Of a stretch of DNA of 64,000 bases, positions 22,327 to 33,434 are shown in pieces (position 1 is the first letter of the stretch; each line of letters starts with the position of its first letter). The translations under genes and the position numbers were made by a program. The stretch is from Leucaena leucocephala (Eukaryota > Streptophyta > Magnoliopsida > Fabales > Fabaceae), in the NCBI GenBank assembly GCA_037074615.1, contig CM073558.1, forward strand, positions 15,731,001-15,795,000, written 5' to 3'. Below the pieces are notes generated by a model. It saw only the letters and a list, made by a program, of their open reading frames with translations, searched no databases and was not told the DNA's origin.

Positions 22327-24240
22327 TGTTACATCCTTACTTTTAACCTCAATTATACTCCATTAGAAGTGATTGGAACCAATTACATGATCATTTGCTT
22401 TGAAAATATCCATTTCCAAAAGATTTGTTTTCGGGTACTGTTCACTGTTACTGTTCATTTGGTAATTCCAGAACATGTACTCTACTTTGAAAATTCATAA
22501 CTAATTGTAGAAAAATCAAAATAATGTGGTTCCAATTTCTAATGAAATATATTTCATAAATATTTGAGGGAAAAATATGAAATTGAGGTTATCTTGTTCA
22601 CATGAAATCAGTTTATTGGTTAAAAATCACTGTTCATTTGGTAAAATCTGGAAGTTCCAGTTTCTTTGCCTTAACTTTAAAAATTCGTTTCTCTTTGGTT
22701 ACTTGTCCAAATGAACTGTGTTACATATGGAATTAAAGATCTAGACGTCCTCTTTAATATCACCAAATTTCATAGAAGAATTCGTTCATTTGATATATGA
22801 AATCATTGTGTGAACGTCACTGCCTCTCATCACTCGTTTTATCTCAATTCCAGATCTTACTTCCAACTTTGGAAAATCATAACAATTCGGATACTTATCC
22901 AATTAAGGCGTTCTTGGTGTCCATTTAAAGGTCTATATCTTAACTTTAATCATGCCAAGTTTCAGACTAAAACACGTTGATTTGGGCATCATAAACATCG
23001 TCACATCACCATAGTCTCAAAACAGAATTACAGAACCATACACCATTCAACCATACATACTATCATATGCTTCCATAAGGTTAAGTAACTCATGTGACTT
23101 ATTATACAAACTCATTCATCTATGTTTACCCTTTTTCCATGTGAAGTTCCAGCACCTATAACAAGATTATGCATATGGAAGGAATGAGATTTCATGGAAA
23201 TCCCAATAGCAAGTTACACAAACCATAATATCATGCATGAATAATTGAATGCTTAACATGTTATCATGTGATGGGAGCTACTTCATAATAGCACATAAGC
23301 AAACTCTAACATGCATATTGTCATGACATAACTTGCAAGGAGTTGCAATCATTCATACTTCATCATAACATGATGACATAAACTCAAGCTCAACCAAACA
23401 CCATAATCAACAAGCAAGCAAAACAATTAAACAAACATGAGTTATAGTTAGGTATCCTTGCTACCTCTTAGCTATCTTGGTCAAGACCTTCTTGAAGTGC
23501 TTTCCTTCCTTCACAAATGTCAAAACCTAGCCATTACAACATAATATCAAGTTACAACTCAACTTGAAACCAAATCCAAGACTAGGTTTTCACTAGCTCC
23601 CTTTCTTTCTCTAATTTATGTTTCCTACTTCCACCTTTCCAAAATAAATTCTTATGGTTCATTTCCATATAATTTTTCATGTAGAATCCAAATATGAAAT
23701 CAGAATTTCCAAAATCAAAACATACCAATTGCTACAGTACCAAACCGAAATGCATGCTCTTGTTTTCCAAAAATTCTCATTTTGATTCCAATGCTTCCAA
23801 TACTTGTTCTCCTACTTTATCCCCACACAATTTTCCATTTTAAACTCATTGGAAGCATCAAAATCATGAAATTCCATCATATGAACAGTACCACGTACAG
23901 TACCAGCAAGAACACAAAACCCTAAATCCAAACATACTTGAATTCCCAAGCTTATACCACTTGATTCTAGCTTGTTTAAGCTTGTCTAAACTATCCATAA
24001 CATAAAACTCATATTTTAACCATATATGAGCATCACTTCCAGCAGCAACCATAAGGGAAATAGAACATGAAAACCCCTTAAAACCATGAGCTAACCTACT
24101 AGAACAAAGCTCAAGATCAAGGGAGATGATTACCTTGCTTGTTACTTCACTTTGGTTGCTTCTTTCTTGGTTGAATGGAAATTTTGCAAGAGTTTCCCTA
24201 TGGTTCTCAAATCTGCCGCACATGGTCTGAAATGAGGGGG

Positions 24241-24248
24241 TATTTATA
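24241..24248 (-). promoter_or_regulatory. TATA box of F2 3' LTR
   Basis: tatttata on the plus strand, TATAAATA in element sense, next to a C-run as in F1. Confidence 0.7.
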
Positions 24249-24360
24249 GAGAAATTTGGGTTGAAATGGATGGCCAAGATTGATTTGGTTACTATTTGAT
24301 CTAAAGGCTCACATTTAATCTTGGATTTAACTTTTTCATAAAATAATAATTATTACATCA

Positions 24361-24393
24361 TGTGGGACAGCTCATGGGACACCTAAGAGGGTT
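24361..24393 (-). promoter_or_regulatory. ggtgtcccatgag-type repeat upstream of F2 TATA
   Basis: In element sense two degenerate copies of the F1 gaggtgtcccat motif, about 113-145 bp before the TATA box, the same distance as in F1. The 5' LTR copy is at 33547-33579. Candidate regulatory element. Confidence 0.4.
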
Positions 24394-25282
24394 AGGTGGC
24401 GTGCTGCACATGTGAAGAAGGTTCTGGAGAAATTCCAGTCCAATTCGGTACCGATCGGAGCAGTTTCACAACAACCAGACTGTTTTCTGTTCTGAATTTT
24501 TTTTATAATATACCAGGATATGTATTATGTCCTGGAAATCAATATCTAGGCTTCTCATACCATTGAAATGATATATTAAATATTTATCTGCCATCCATCC
24601 CTTGGGAAATGACCAAAATACCCTTAGTGTCCTTTCCTGCACTGTACTAACCCTAAGGGCAAAATCGTCATTTCACACCTCTTTACACTGCCTCAGGGCA
24701 TATATTGATTCTATATAATCATATTTATACTATGTCCCACGTTTTTGGCCTGTCCATAATGATCAAAATGATCTCCATTCACTACTGGTACAGTATGGGC
24801 ATCCAGGGGCATTTTCGTAATTTCACACTTTTCCTGGACTGCTCTGGTCTCTGGCCCTCATAACTGTCCAATCACCTTAATGGGCTTATGATGGCGCTAT
24901 TTGGGCCTCAGTATGGGCTTGTTGCCTGTATTGCCTTTATGGCCCAATTCACAATATAGCTCCCCCGATCCTATTTATCGGGTATTTTATTTCACTGTAA
25001 AATTCCGTATGGCTTCTACAGGATTCCTTTTCTGACTCTGTCAGTTTTATAAATTCATATATTAAATATATGAATTTTCTATAAGGTCTTATCTGATTCT
25101 GAGATCTGAAAAATACTGTAATAATTCCTTCTGACTTCAGGAATTTATATCAATTAATCGGGACCTCAAATCAAAATTCTGTGTTGCGTTAAACTGACCG
25201 GAATATTTTTGTCTATCTACTGGTAAAATTTGGGTCTGATCTGATTCCGGGCATTTTTGGCCTGTTTTGGCTCAACTTTTCC

Positions 25283-25425
25283 ATATTTACATTTAGGTCC
25301 CTTAACTTTTGAATAATTGAACTTTAGTCCCTGAACTTTTCATTAATTGCATTTAGGTCCCTCCTTTTATTTCTACTTCAACTTTTTGTCTTCAAACTTT
25401 TCAATTTTCGTTTAGGTCCCTATTA
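25283..25425 (-). repeat. Degenerate ~30-bp repeats with tttaggtccct core in F2 U3
   Basis: Cores at about 25292, 25323, 25352, 25383 (decayed) and 25411, spaced 28-31 bp. The 5' LTR copy lies 9186 bases downstream. F1 LTRs have the same kind of repeat (plus strand 37177-37340). Confidence 0.6.
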
Positions 25426-25547
25426 TTTCCTTAGTTATGAATCCTTCCCTTTCATTTCTCAATCTGATACAATCTATTCCAAGAAACTCATATCCATTTC
25501 AGATAAACTGTACAGCTACATCAGGTCAGAAAATTGGGGATATGACA

Positions 25548-25561
25548 TTTCTCTCCCCCTT
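25548..25561 (-). other. Polypurine tract (F2)
   Basis: In element sense aagggggagagaaa, ending at the 3' LTR start. It is preceded by the conserved aaatttcg/cgaaattt hairpin at 25567-25586. Confidence 0.9.
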
Positions 25562-25566
25562 AAAAT

Positions 25567-25586
25567 AAATTTCGTCCTCGAAATTT
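25567..25586 (-). other. Short inverted repeat upstream of the F2 polypurine tract
   Basis: 8-bp arms aaatttcg / cgaaattt with a 4-base loop, conserved in F1-a and F1-b at the same place. Confidence 0.65.
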
Positions 25587-25600
25587 ACATTACATATATT

Positions 25601-28600
25601 TTAAGGAAATAGTTCAGGGTATACTTCTCTCATCCTTTCCTCTGCTTCCCAGGTAGCTTCACTCTCTGTTAATCCCTTCCAGACCACCTTAACTAGAGGG
25701 ATTTGCTTATTTCGCAACTGCTTGACTTTTCTATCTACAATCTGTGCTGGTCCAACTTCATAAGTCAGGTCATCTCGCAGTGCAATGTCATCTTGTTCAA
25801 TCACATGCGATGGATCTGGAACATACTTCTTTAACTGGGAAACATGGAAAACATCATGAATTTTGCTGAGATGTGGAGGAAGAGCTAACTTGTAAGCCAC
25901 TGATCCTACTCTTGAGAGGATCTGAAATGGCCCAATGTATCTAGGATGCAGCTTCTTCACTTTGATTGATCGTCCAGCTCCTGTCGTCGGAGTCAACTTA
26001 AGGAATACATGCTCTCCTTCTTCAAACTCCAACGGCTTCCTTCTGACATCAGCATAACTTTTCTGTCTGCTTTGAGCCGTCAGCAATCTCTTTCTAATCT
26101 TATCGATCTGTGCTGCTGTCTGGTCTACTATATCAGGACCAAACATCCTCCTTTCGCTCAACTCCACCCAGCATAAGGGAGATCTACACTTCCGTCCATA
26201 CAATGCTTCAAATGGAGCCATCTGAATGCTAGCCTGATAACTATTGTTGTAGGCAAATTCTATCAACGGCAGATGGGTATCCCAACTCCCTTTGAAATCC
26301 AAGACACAAGCTCTCAACATATCCTCGAGCGTCTGGATCGTTCTCTCAGATTGACCATCTGTCTGAGGATGGTAGGCTGTACTAAATCTGAGAGTAGTGT
26401 TCATTTCTTTATGTAAAGCACGCCAAAAGTTTGATGTAAACCGAGGATCTCTGTCAGAAATGATACTACTGGGAATACCATGTAGTCTAATAATCTCTTT
26501 TACATAAAGTTTCGCCAGCTTCTCCAGAGAATCCTTTTTATTGATTGCCAGGAAATGAGCTGACTTCGTTAATCGGTCAATTACCACCCATATAGCATCA
26601 TGTTTAGTAGGAGTCATGGGCAGTCCTTCAACAAAATCCATGGCAATGCTGTCCCATTTCCACTCAGGTATCTCTAGCGGTTGTAATTTCCCTGCTGGCT
26701 TCTGATGCTCAACTTTCACCTTTTGACATGTCAAACATTTGGACACATAATTTACAACATCTTTCTTCAATCCAGGCCACCAAAATAAGCTCTTAACATC
26801 ATGATACATCTTGGTCATACCTGGATGTACTGTATACTTGCTTTTATGTGCCTCCTCTAGTATCTTTTCTCTCAATCCCATTGCATTGGGAATATATGGT
26901 CGTCCCCTAAATCGTAATAATCCATTTTGGGACACATCAAAGTTTTTAGTTTCCCCTCTTTCCAGCTTACCTTTGAAAATCTCAGTGAGTTTATCTTGCT
27001 CCTGAGCCTCTTTAATTTCATTCTCAATGAATGCTTTAATTTGCGTTCCTCCATAAGAACTTTCTGATGTCTGCATTTGATACAGAGGACTCCAATCTCG
27101 TACATCTTCTATCAGTTCTAGCTCTTTGATCATGAGACTAGCAACCTGCACCACCTTTCTGCTCAAGGCATCGGCCACTACATTAGCTTTTCCTGGATGG
27201 TATTTGATCTGGAAATCATAATCCTTCAGAAATTCCATCCATCTCCGCTGCCTCATGTTTAATTCTTTCTGATCTTGCAGGTACTTCAGGCTTTTATGAT
27301 CACAGTACAGTTCTATGGTAGCTCCATACAAGTAGTGCCTCCATATCTTAAGAGCATAAACTACCGCTGCAAGCTCCAAATCGTGAGTGGGATAATTCTC
27401 TTCATGTGGCTTTAACTGTCGAGAAGCATAGGCTACCACTCGTCCCTGCTGCATCAACACACATCCCAACCCCTGCTTGCTAGCATCAGTGTAGACTACA
27501 TAAGTCTGAGTTGGGTCTGGAATAATCAGCACAGGAGTCGTGGTTAATCTCTGCTTTAGTTCATGAAAACTAGCCTCACACTTCTCATCCCACTTGAACT
27601 GCTGATTCTTTCTGGTCAGCTTGGTTAACGGTAGAGCAATTCGAGAAAAGTCCTTAATAAATCTCCTGTAATACCCTGCTAAGCCCAGAAAACTTCTGAT
27701 CTCTGTCACTGTCCCTGGCTGTTCCCAGCTTAGCACTGCTTCAACTTTGCTAGGATCTACAGCTACCCCTTCGTGGGATATGACATGACCGAGAAATTTG
27801 ACTTCTTGCAGCCAAAACTCACATTTACTAAGCTTAGCATAGAGTCGTTTCTCTTTAAGAGTACTAAGAACAATCCTCAAATGCTCTTCATGCTCTACAG
27901 CCGATTTGGAGTACACTAAGATATCATCAATGAAGACTACCACAAACTGATCTAAATAAGGCCTGAAGATTCTATTCATGTAATCCATAAAAATTGCAGG
28001 CGCATTTGTTAGACCAAAGGGCATCACTAAGAATTCGAAATGTCCATAGCGAGTCCTGAACGCAGTCTTTGAAATATCATCTGCTTTGATTCTGAGTTGG
28101 TGGTAACCCGATCTCAGATCAATCTTAGAGAATAAGCTTGATCCAACCAACTGGTCTAGCAAATCATCAATTCGGGGAAGAGGGTACTTATTCTTAACAG
28201 TAATCTTATTCAACTCCCGATAATCAATACACAATCTGAGACTGCCATCCTTCTTCTTGACAAATAACACTGGAGCACCCCACGGAGAAACACTGGGTCG
28301 GATGAAACCCTTCTCTAATAGCTCCTCTATCTGCTTCTTAAGTTCAATCATCTCATTGGGAGCCATACGATATGGGGCTTTAGATACTGGTCCAGCTCCA
28401 GGTACGATGTCAATTGCAAACTCCACTTCTCGTTCTGGAGGCAATCCCTGAATCTCCTTTGGAAAGACTTCAGGAAATTCTCTGACCACTGGAATCGCTT
28501 CAATTCCTTCTTCCACTTCTGCTTGAACAGAAAAGAAGACCATATATCCCTGACATCCTTTTCGTAAACATCTATCCGCTTGAGCCTCCGTCAGGAAATT

Positions 28601-30163
28601 CAGTTTCACTTCTGGATTCATATTTGGGGCTTGTGGACAAAGAACTAGAGTTTTGTTCTTACAATCCAGCATTACATTATTGGCAGACAACCAATTCAAT
28701 CCAATTATGACATCAATCTCATGGAATGGCATGCATATTAGGTCAAGAGTAGTGCAACAACATTCATATCGAATGACACTATTTAGGCAGACATCTGATG
28801 TAACTACTTTAGCATTTGTAGGGGTTGTGACACATATGGCATAATGCATCTTGCTAATTGTAAGGCCCAAACGTTTAGCACATTCATAAGAAACAAAGGA
28901 ATGACTTGCACCCGAATCAAACATAGCAATCACAGCATGATTATTGAGATAGATGATACCTTGGATCATCTCGGGTGATCTCTGCGCTTCTTCCCTTGTC
29001 ATTGCAAACACTCGCCCTTGAGTGCGCGGCCTTTGATCATTAGCTGCTTGAGGACAACTCCTAGAGAAATGTCCAGGCTTCCCACATGTGTAACAGACAT
29101 TATGCCCCATCAAGCATGGTCTGTCTCCATGGTTCTTCCCGCATTTGTCACATACTCTAGACCTCTGATCTCTATTATTTGTGTTTCCCCTGTAATTCCC
29201 TCTGCTAGGTTTTTGGTTCTGCTGCCACTGCCTTTTCCTTTTCTTGTTATAGCCACTGCCACTGGCTGCATTTCTATTCTGGTTAGGTCTCTCAGGAACA
29301 GCAGTCTCTCTGCTCAACGGTCTCATCAGCATCCTGTGATTCAAGCTGTTCTCAATAATTCTGCAGGCCTCTACTGCTTTATTGAACTGATGATATTGTT
29401 GGGGGGTCATCTTATCCTTCAGAGTAGTATTCAATCCCCTGATTATCCTTTCCGTCATCCACCGCTCATCATCCACCTGTCGCAGGTAAGTGGAATACTG
29501 GGAAAAACGGATGAACTTTGCCAAGTATTCGTCAAATGATTCTTTTTCTCCTTGTCTCAGCACAAGGAATTCTGCTTCTCGTTCATCTCGTACTGACTGG
29601 GGAAAATACTTCTCATAAAACTGTTCAAGGAACACTTCCCACGTGATAGGAATGTGCCTGGCCTGCAATACTAGCTCTGTGTTCTTCCACCATCTGTCAG
29701 CATCCCTTTCTAGCTGGTAGATTGCCATCTGTGCTTTACTCTCAGACGGACAACCCAATACCTTGAAGATCTTCTCCAGTCTGCTGATCCAATCCTCCGC
29801 TTTCTGTACATCGAATGTTCCCTCGAATGTCGGAGGACTATGCTTACAAAACTTAGCCATCCACTGTTGAATACCAGCAGGATCTACTGTCTGTCCTGTT
29901 TGTCTTGGCAGTTCTGTTGTCTGTTGAACCATCTCAGGTTCTGTATTAGCTGTACCTGCAGACTCTGGGTGTCTGAGGTTCTCCACTGCTTCAGCTACAG
30001 CTGTTGCTATAGCAATATCCCTTTCCTGCTCACTCCTTGCTTGAGCAGCTTTTACTTCCTCTATCAGCTTCTGCTGCTGTTCCAGCCGTTCTAGAATCAA
30101 CTGATTAATATCTCCGGCATTTTGGGGTTCACCCGAAGCACTAGCTCTTCTGGTTCTTACCAT
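25601..30163 (-). CDS. gag-pol polyprotein of F2 (1520 aa), intact
   Basis: Encodes capsid/nucleocapsid and the enzymes that copy and integrate the element. Gag core about 100-280; zinc knuckles at C338-C341-H345-C350 (variant CX2CX3HX4C) and C357-C360-H365-C370 (CX2CX4HX4C); protease DSG at 416-418; RT with D682 and FIDD (D746, D747); RNase H acidic residues D893, E930, D955, D998; integrase HHCC finger (H1106, H1113, C1143, C1146) and DD35E (D1176, D1237, E1273); GPF near 1411-1413; chromodomain about 1464-1520 with W1495 and W1505. No stop or frameshift, and gag and pol are one frame. The start MVRTRR matches the start in F1-b. The chromodomain in this family class is known to guide insertion to silent chromatin, which fits its place here. 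Antisense ORFs inside it are shadows. Confidence 0.97.
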   Translation of the reverse strand: MVRTRRASASGEPQNAGDINQLILERLEQQQKLIEEVKAAQARSEQERDIAIATAVAEAVENLRHPESAGTANTEPEMVQQTTELPRQTGQTVDPAGIQQWMAKFCKHSPPTFEGTFDVQKAEDWISRLEKIFKVLGCPSESKAQMAIYQLERDADRWWKNTELVLQARHIPITWEVFLEQFYEKYFPQSVRDEREAEFLVLRQGEKESFDEYLAKFIRFSQYSTYLRQVDDERWMTERIIRGLNTTLKDKMTPQQYHQFNKAVEACRIIENSLNHRMLMRPLSRETAVPERPNQNRNAASGSGYNKKRKRQWQQNQKPSRGNYRGNTNNRDQRSRVCDKCGKNHGDRPCLMGHNVCYTCGKPGHFSRSCPQAANDQRPRTQGRVFAMTREEAQRSPEMIQGIIYLNNHAVIAMFDSGASHSFVSYECAKRLGLTISKMHYAICVTTPTNAKVVTSDVCLNSVIRYECCCTTLDLICMPFHEIDVIIGLNWLSANNVMLDCKNKTLVLCPQAPNMNPEVKLNFLTEAQADRCLRKGCQGYMVFFSVQAEVEEGIEAIPVVREFPEVFPKEIQGLPPEREVEFAIDIVPGAGPVSKAPYRMAPNEMIELKKQIEELLEKGFIRPSVSPWGAPVLFVKKKDGSLRLCIDYRELNKITVKNKYPLPRIDDLLDQLVGSSLFSKIDLRSGYHQLRIKADDISKTAFRTRYGHFEFLVMPFGLTNAPAIFMDYMNRIFRPYLDQFVVVFIDDILVYSKSAVEHEEHLRIVLSTLKEKRLYAKLSKCEFWLQEVKFLGHVISHEGVAVDPSKVEAVLSWEQPGTVTEIRSFLGLAGYYRRFIKDFSRIALPLTKLTRKNQQFKWDEKCEASFHELKQRLTTTPVLIIPDPTQTYVVYTDASKQGLGCVLMQQGRVVAYASRQLKPHEENYPTHDLELAAVVYALKIWRHYLYGATIELYCDHKSLKYLQDQKELNMRQRRWMEFLKDYDFQIKYHPGKANVVADALSRKVVQVASLMIKELELIEDVRDWSPLYQMQTSESSYGGTQIKAFIENEIKEAQEQDKLTEIFKGKLERGETKNFDVSQNGLLRFRGRPYIPNAMGLREKILEEAHKSKYTVHPGMTKMYHDVKSLFWWPGLKKDVVNYVSKCLTCQKVKVEHQKPAGKLQPLEIPEWKWDSIAMDFVEGLPMTPTKHDAIWVVIDRLTKSAHFLAINKKDSLEKLAKLYVKEIIRLHGIPSSIISDRDPRFTSNFWRALHKEMNTTLRFSTAYHPQTDGQSERTIQTLEDMLRACVLDFKGSWDTHLPLIEFAYNNSYQASIQMAPFEALYGRKCRSPLCWVELSERRMFGPDIVDQTAAQIDKIRKRLLTAQSRQKSYADVRRKPLEFEEGEHVFLKLTPTTGAGRSIKVKKLHPRYIGPFQILSRVGSVAYKLALPPHLSKIHDVFHVSQLKKYVPDPSHVIEQDDIALRDDLTYEVGPAQIVDRKVKQLRNKQIPLVKVVWKGLTESEATWEAEERMREVYPELFP

Positions 30164-30172
30164 TTTGTTTTA

Positions 30173-30174
30173 CT
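30173..30174 (-). promoter_or_regulatory. Predicted 3' splice acceptor before F2 gag
   Basis: In element sense a T/C-rich run ends in AG, then taaaacaaa (9 bases), then the gag ATG. F1 has AG and tataacaaa at the same distance. Inference. Confidence 0.35.
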
Positions 30175-30359
30175 ATCGTAATAGAAAATAGGAAAGGAAT
30201 ATTATAATTAACATACTTTATATTTCATTCAAAACATAGCATACAGCAAGTTTAACATCATTACATAAACTCTTCATAACAGACACACATACATGTATTA
30301 TGTCATTACTAGTCAAAAGTACATAGATTACAGCAACATTCATACATACAACTATTACA

Positions 30360-31394
30360 CTATGTTTTCTCATAATGGATCCTAATAAATTCCCCTACCA
30401 TGTAGATCCAATCATGGATATCCTCAAAGGGTTCCTCTTCAAAGTACTGATCTAACACTTCTCTCCATGTTGCTGTAAGAGGTAAAATATCATCCATGAT
30501 ATCAACCCAAGCTTCTACGGTAAGAGTATCTGGATCATATGCTTGATAGGCCTCTCTTACCCTTGCTATGAAGTCTTTATAAACTCTATAGTCTTGATCA
30601 ACACCTCTAACCAACATTCTTCCTATCTCATATAGCTGCTTCGTGAGTTCCACAGCTTTCCTGAAATGTTCTTCATCCATATCTTCCCCAGGGGTTAACT
30701 CAATTATCTGATGGTTACCCAGATATATCTGTACCATTAACTTCTTGGTTCCACTTGGACCTGGAATATCTGTAGGGTCTGGTCTCTGACTAGGTCCAGG
30801 TATATCAGCTACATGACTAGGTTCAGGTATATTAGCTACATGACTAGGTTCAGGTATATTAGCTACATGACTAGGTTCAGGCATGTTAGCTGTATGGCTG
30901 GGTCCAGGTACATCAACTGGTTTAGGTACCTGACTCGGTCCAGGAACATCTACCTCATCCGCCTGCCTAGGCACAGGGTCTGTACCACCCCCAACATAAG
31001 AGTAACCCACATCAGATTGTTCCTCTTGAGGGTCTATCATCTCTCTATCATCTATCTGACCTGCATCTCTTTCTAGTACAATATTCATAGGTGGGGCTGG
31101 GTTAGGTTCCTCAAGTTCATCCTTTTCCGATGGTATATCCTCATCTGATATTTCCTCTTCTTCATCATCATCCTCATCCATTTCATTTGATCCCACAGAA
31201 GAATTATCTAACCTGCCCAATTCTGATTCACTACTGGAATCCCGGATATTGATCACTGGGGGAAGACCAAACTCCGGATCATGTATAAAAGCATCTATCT
31301 CTTCTGAGTTCCACCCTGATCTATCAGAACTATAGACTGTGGGTCTAGGGTCCCCCTGGTTCACTGTAGTCTCTGATGTTCTAGACTCAGTCAT
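30360..31394 (-). CDS. ORF1 upstream of gag (F2), unknown function, 344 aa
   Basis: Intact ORF between primer site and gag, in a different frame from gag, ending 196 bases before it. Residues 1-30 resemble the F1 start (TTVNQ, SSD). Residues 71-96 are strongly acidic. Residues 149-215 are a low-complexity stretch of PGPS/PEPS repeats, encoded partly by a 27-bp minisatellite. Residues 218-342 are the conserved helical part shared with F1 ORF1 (DQDY-VY--FI-RV, TW--VLDQYF, DWIY-V-EFIRI). No known domain recognised. It is about 110 residues longer than F1 ORF1, mainly from the acidic and repeat stretches. Conservation of the C-terminal part against variable middle suggests a real protein. Confidence 0.8.
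   Translation of the reverse strand: MTESRTSETTVNQGDPRPTVYSSDRSGWNSEEIDAFIHDPEFGLPPVINIRDSSSESELGRLDNSSVGSNEMDEDDDEEEEISDEDIPSEKDELEEPNPAPPMNIVLERDAGQIDDREMIDPQEEQSDVGYSYVGGGTDPVPRQADEVDVPGPSQVPKPVDVPGPSHTANMPEPSHVANIPEPSHVANIPEPSHVADIPGPSQRPDPTDIPGPSGTKKLMVQIYLGNHQIIELTPGEDMDEEHFRKAVELTKQLYEIGRMLVRGVDQDYRVYKDFIARVREAYQAYDPDTLTVEAWVDIMDDILPLTATWREVLDQYFEEEPFEDIHDWIYMVGEFIRIHYEKT
30784..30918 (-). repeat. 27-bp coding minisatellite in F2 ORF1, five units
   Basis: acatgactaggttcaggtat starts at 30811, 30838 and 30865 with a more diverged unit on each side. Each unit adds nine residues (core ANIPEPSHV), so copy-number change keeps the frame. Confidence 0.88.
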
Positions 31395-31401
31395 TAGTAT
31401 C

Positions 31402-31403
31402 CT
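31402..31403 (-). promoter_or_regulatory. Predicted 3' splice acceptor before F2 ORF1
   Basis: ATTGCAG|GAT seven bases before the ORF1 ATG; F1 has TTTGCAG|GAT. Paired with the donor at 33318-33319 it defines a possible 1.9-kb leader intron. Inference. Confidence 0.4.
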
Positions 31404-31497
31404 GCAATAATTAACTTAAGGTCAATTATGCAGATGTTCACTTATGTAACAGTCTATAAATAATCTAATCAGAGCATTTCCTAAGCCAGAATCCTTT

Positions 31498-31509
31498 GCT
31501 CTGATACCA
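31498..31509 (-). other. Primer-binding site, initiator-Met tRNA (F2)
   Basis: TGGTATCAGAGC in element sense, three bases from the 5' LTR end at 31513. Confidence 0.93.
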
Positions 31510-33317
31510 AAATGTTACATCCTTACTTTTAACCTCAATTATACTCCATTAGAAGTGATTGGAACCAATTACATGATCATTTGCTTTGAAAATATCCATT
31601 TCCAAAAGATTTGTTTTCGGGTACTGTTCACTGTTACTGTTCATTTGGTAATTCCAGAACATGTACTCTACTTTGAAAATTCATAACTAATTGTAGAAAA
31701 ATCAAAATAATGTGGTTCCAATTTCTAATGAAATATATTTCATAAATATTTGAGGGAAAAATATGAAATTGAGGTTATCTTGTTCACATGAAATCAGTTT
31801 ATTGGTTAAAAATCACTGTTCATTTGGTAAAATCTGGAAGTTCCAGTTTCTTTGCCTTAACTTTAAAAATTCGTTTCTCTTTGGTTACTTGTCCAAATGA
31901 ACTGTGTTACATATGGAATTAAAGATCTAGACGTCCTCTTTAATATCACCAAATTTCATAGAAGAATTCGTTCATTTGATATATGAAATCATTGTGTGAA
32001 CGTCACTGCCTCTCATCACTCGTTTTATCTCAATTCCAGATCTTACTTCCAACTTTGGAAAATCATAACAATTCGGATACTTATCCAATTAAGGCGTTCT
32101 TGGTGTCCATTTAAAGGTCTATATCTTAACTTTAATCATGCCAAGTTTCAGACTAAAACACGTTGATTTGGGCATCATAAACATCGTCACATCACCATAG
32201 TCTCAAAACAGAATTACAGAACCATACACCATTCAACCATACATACTATCATATGCTTCCATAAGGTTAAGTAACTCATGTGACTTATTATACAAACTCA
32301 TTCATCTATGTTTACCCTTTTTCCATGTGAAGTTCCAGCACCTATAACAAGATTATGCATATGGAAGGAATGAGATTTCATGGAAATCCCAATAGCAAGT
32401 TACACAAACCATAATATCATGCATGAATAATTGAATGCTTAACATGTTATCATGTGATGGGAGCTACTTCATAATAGCACATAAGCAAACTCTAACATGC
32501 ATATTGTCATGACATAACTTGCAAGGAGTTGCAATCATTCATACTTCATCATAACATGATGACATAAACTCAAGCTCAACCAAACACCATAATCAACAAG
32601 CAAGCAAAACAATTAAACAAACATGAGTTATAGTTAGGTATCCTTGCTACCTCTTAGCTATCTTGGTCAAGACCTTCTTGAAGTGCTTTCCTTCCTTCAC
32701 AAATGTCAAAACCTAGCCATTACAACATAATATCAAGTTACAACTCAACTTGAAACCAAATCCAAGACTAGGTTTTCACTAGCTCCCTTTCTTTCTCTAA
32801 TTTATGTTTCCTACTTCCACCTTTCCAAAATAAATTCTTATGGTTCATTTCCACATAATTTTTCATGTAGAATCCAAATATGAAATCAGAATTTCCAAAA
32901 TCAAAACATACCAATTGCTACAGTACCAAACCGAAATGCATGCTCTTGTTTTCCAAAAATTCTCATTTTGATTCCAATGCTTCCAATACTTGTTCTCCTA
33001 CTTTATCCCCACACAATTTTCCATTTTAAACTCATTGGAAGCATCAAAATCATGAAATTCCATCATATGAACAGTACCACGTACAGTACCAGCAAGAACA
33101 CAAAACCCTAAATCCAAACATACTTGAATTCCCAAGCTTATACCACTTGATTCTAGCTTGTTTAAGCTTGTCTAAACTATCCATAACATAAAACTCATAT
33201 TTTAACCATATATGAGCATCACTTCCAGCAGCAACCATAAGGGAAATAGAACATGAAAACCCCTTAAAACCATGAGCTAACCTACTAGAACAAAGCTCAA
33301 GATCAAGGGAGATGATT

Positions 33318-33319
33318 AC
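33318..33319 (-). promoter_or_regulatory. Predicted 5' splice donor in F2 LTR (CAAG|GTAATCA)
   Basis: A good match to the plant donor consensus. The ~80 bases before it, back to the predicted start site near 33402, contain no ATG. Inference. Confidence 0.4.
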
Positions 33320-33426
33320 CTTGCTTGTTACTTCACTTTGGTTGCTTCTTTCTTGGTTGAATGGAAATTTTGCAAGAGTTTCCCTATGGTTCTCAAATCT
33401 GCCGCACATGGTCTGAAATGAGGGGG

Positions 33427-33434
33427 TATTTATA
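33427..33434 (-). promoter_or_regulatory. TATA box of F2 5' LTR
   Basis: TATAAATA in element sense; this is the copy that would drive genomic RNA of F2. Confidence 0.75.

Larger units (their letters stand above)
22327..25547 (-). repeat. 3' LTR of F2 (3221 bp)
   Basis: In element sense it starts TGTCATATCC at 25547 and ends GGATGTAACA at 22327. Same length as the 5' LTR. U3 has degenerate ~30-bp tttaggtccct repeats (25283-25425). TATA at 24241-24248. A 137-codon ORF at 23864-24277 starts upstream of the TATA box and has no recognisable product. Confidence 0.96.

Noticed and set aside
23864..24277. 137-codon ORF in F2 LTRs (also 33050-33463)
   Set aside because: It starts upstream of the TATA box, its two copies match only because the LTRs do, and no domain is visible; F1 has no counterpart.
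29018..29539. 173-codon antisense ORF in F2 gag and other antisense ORFs in gag-pol
   Set aside because: Shadows of a strongly coding sense frame with all known domains.
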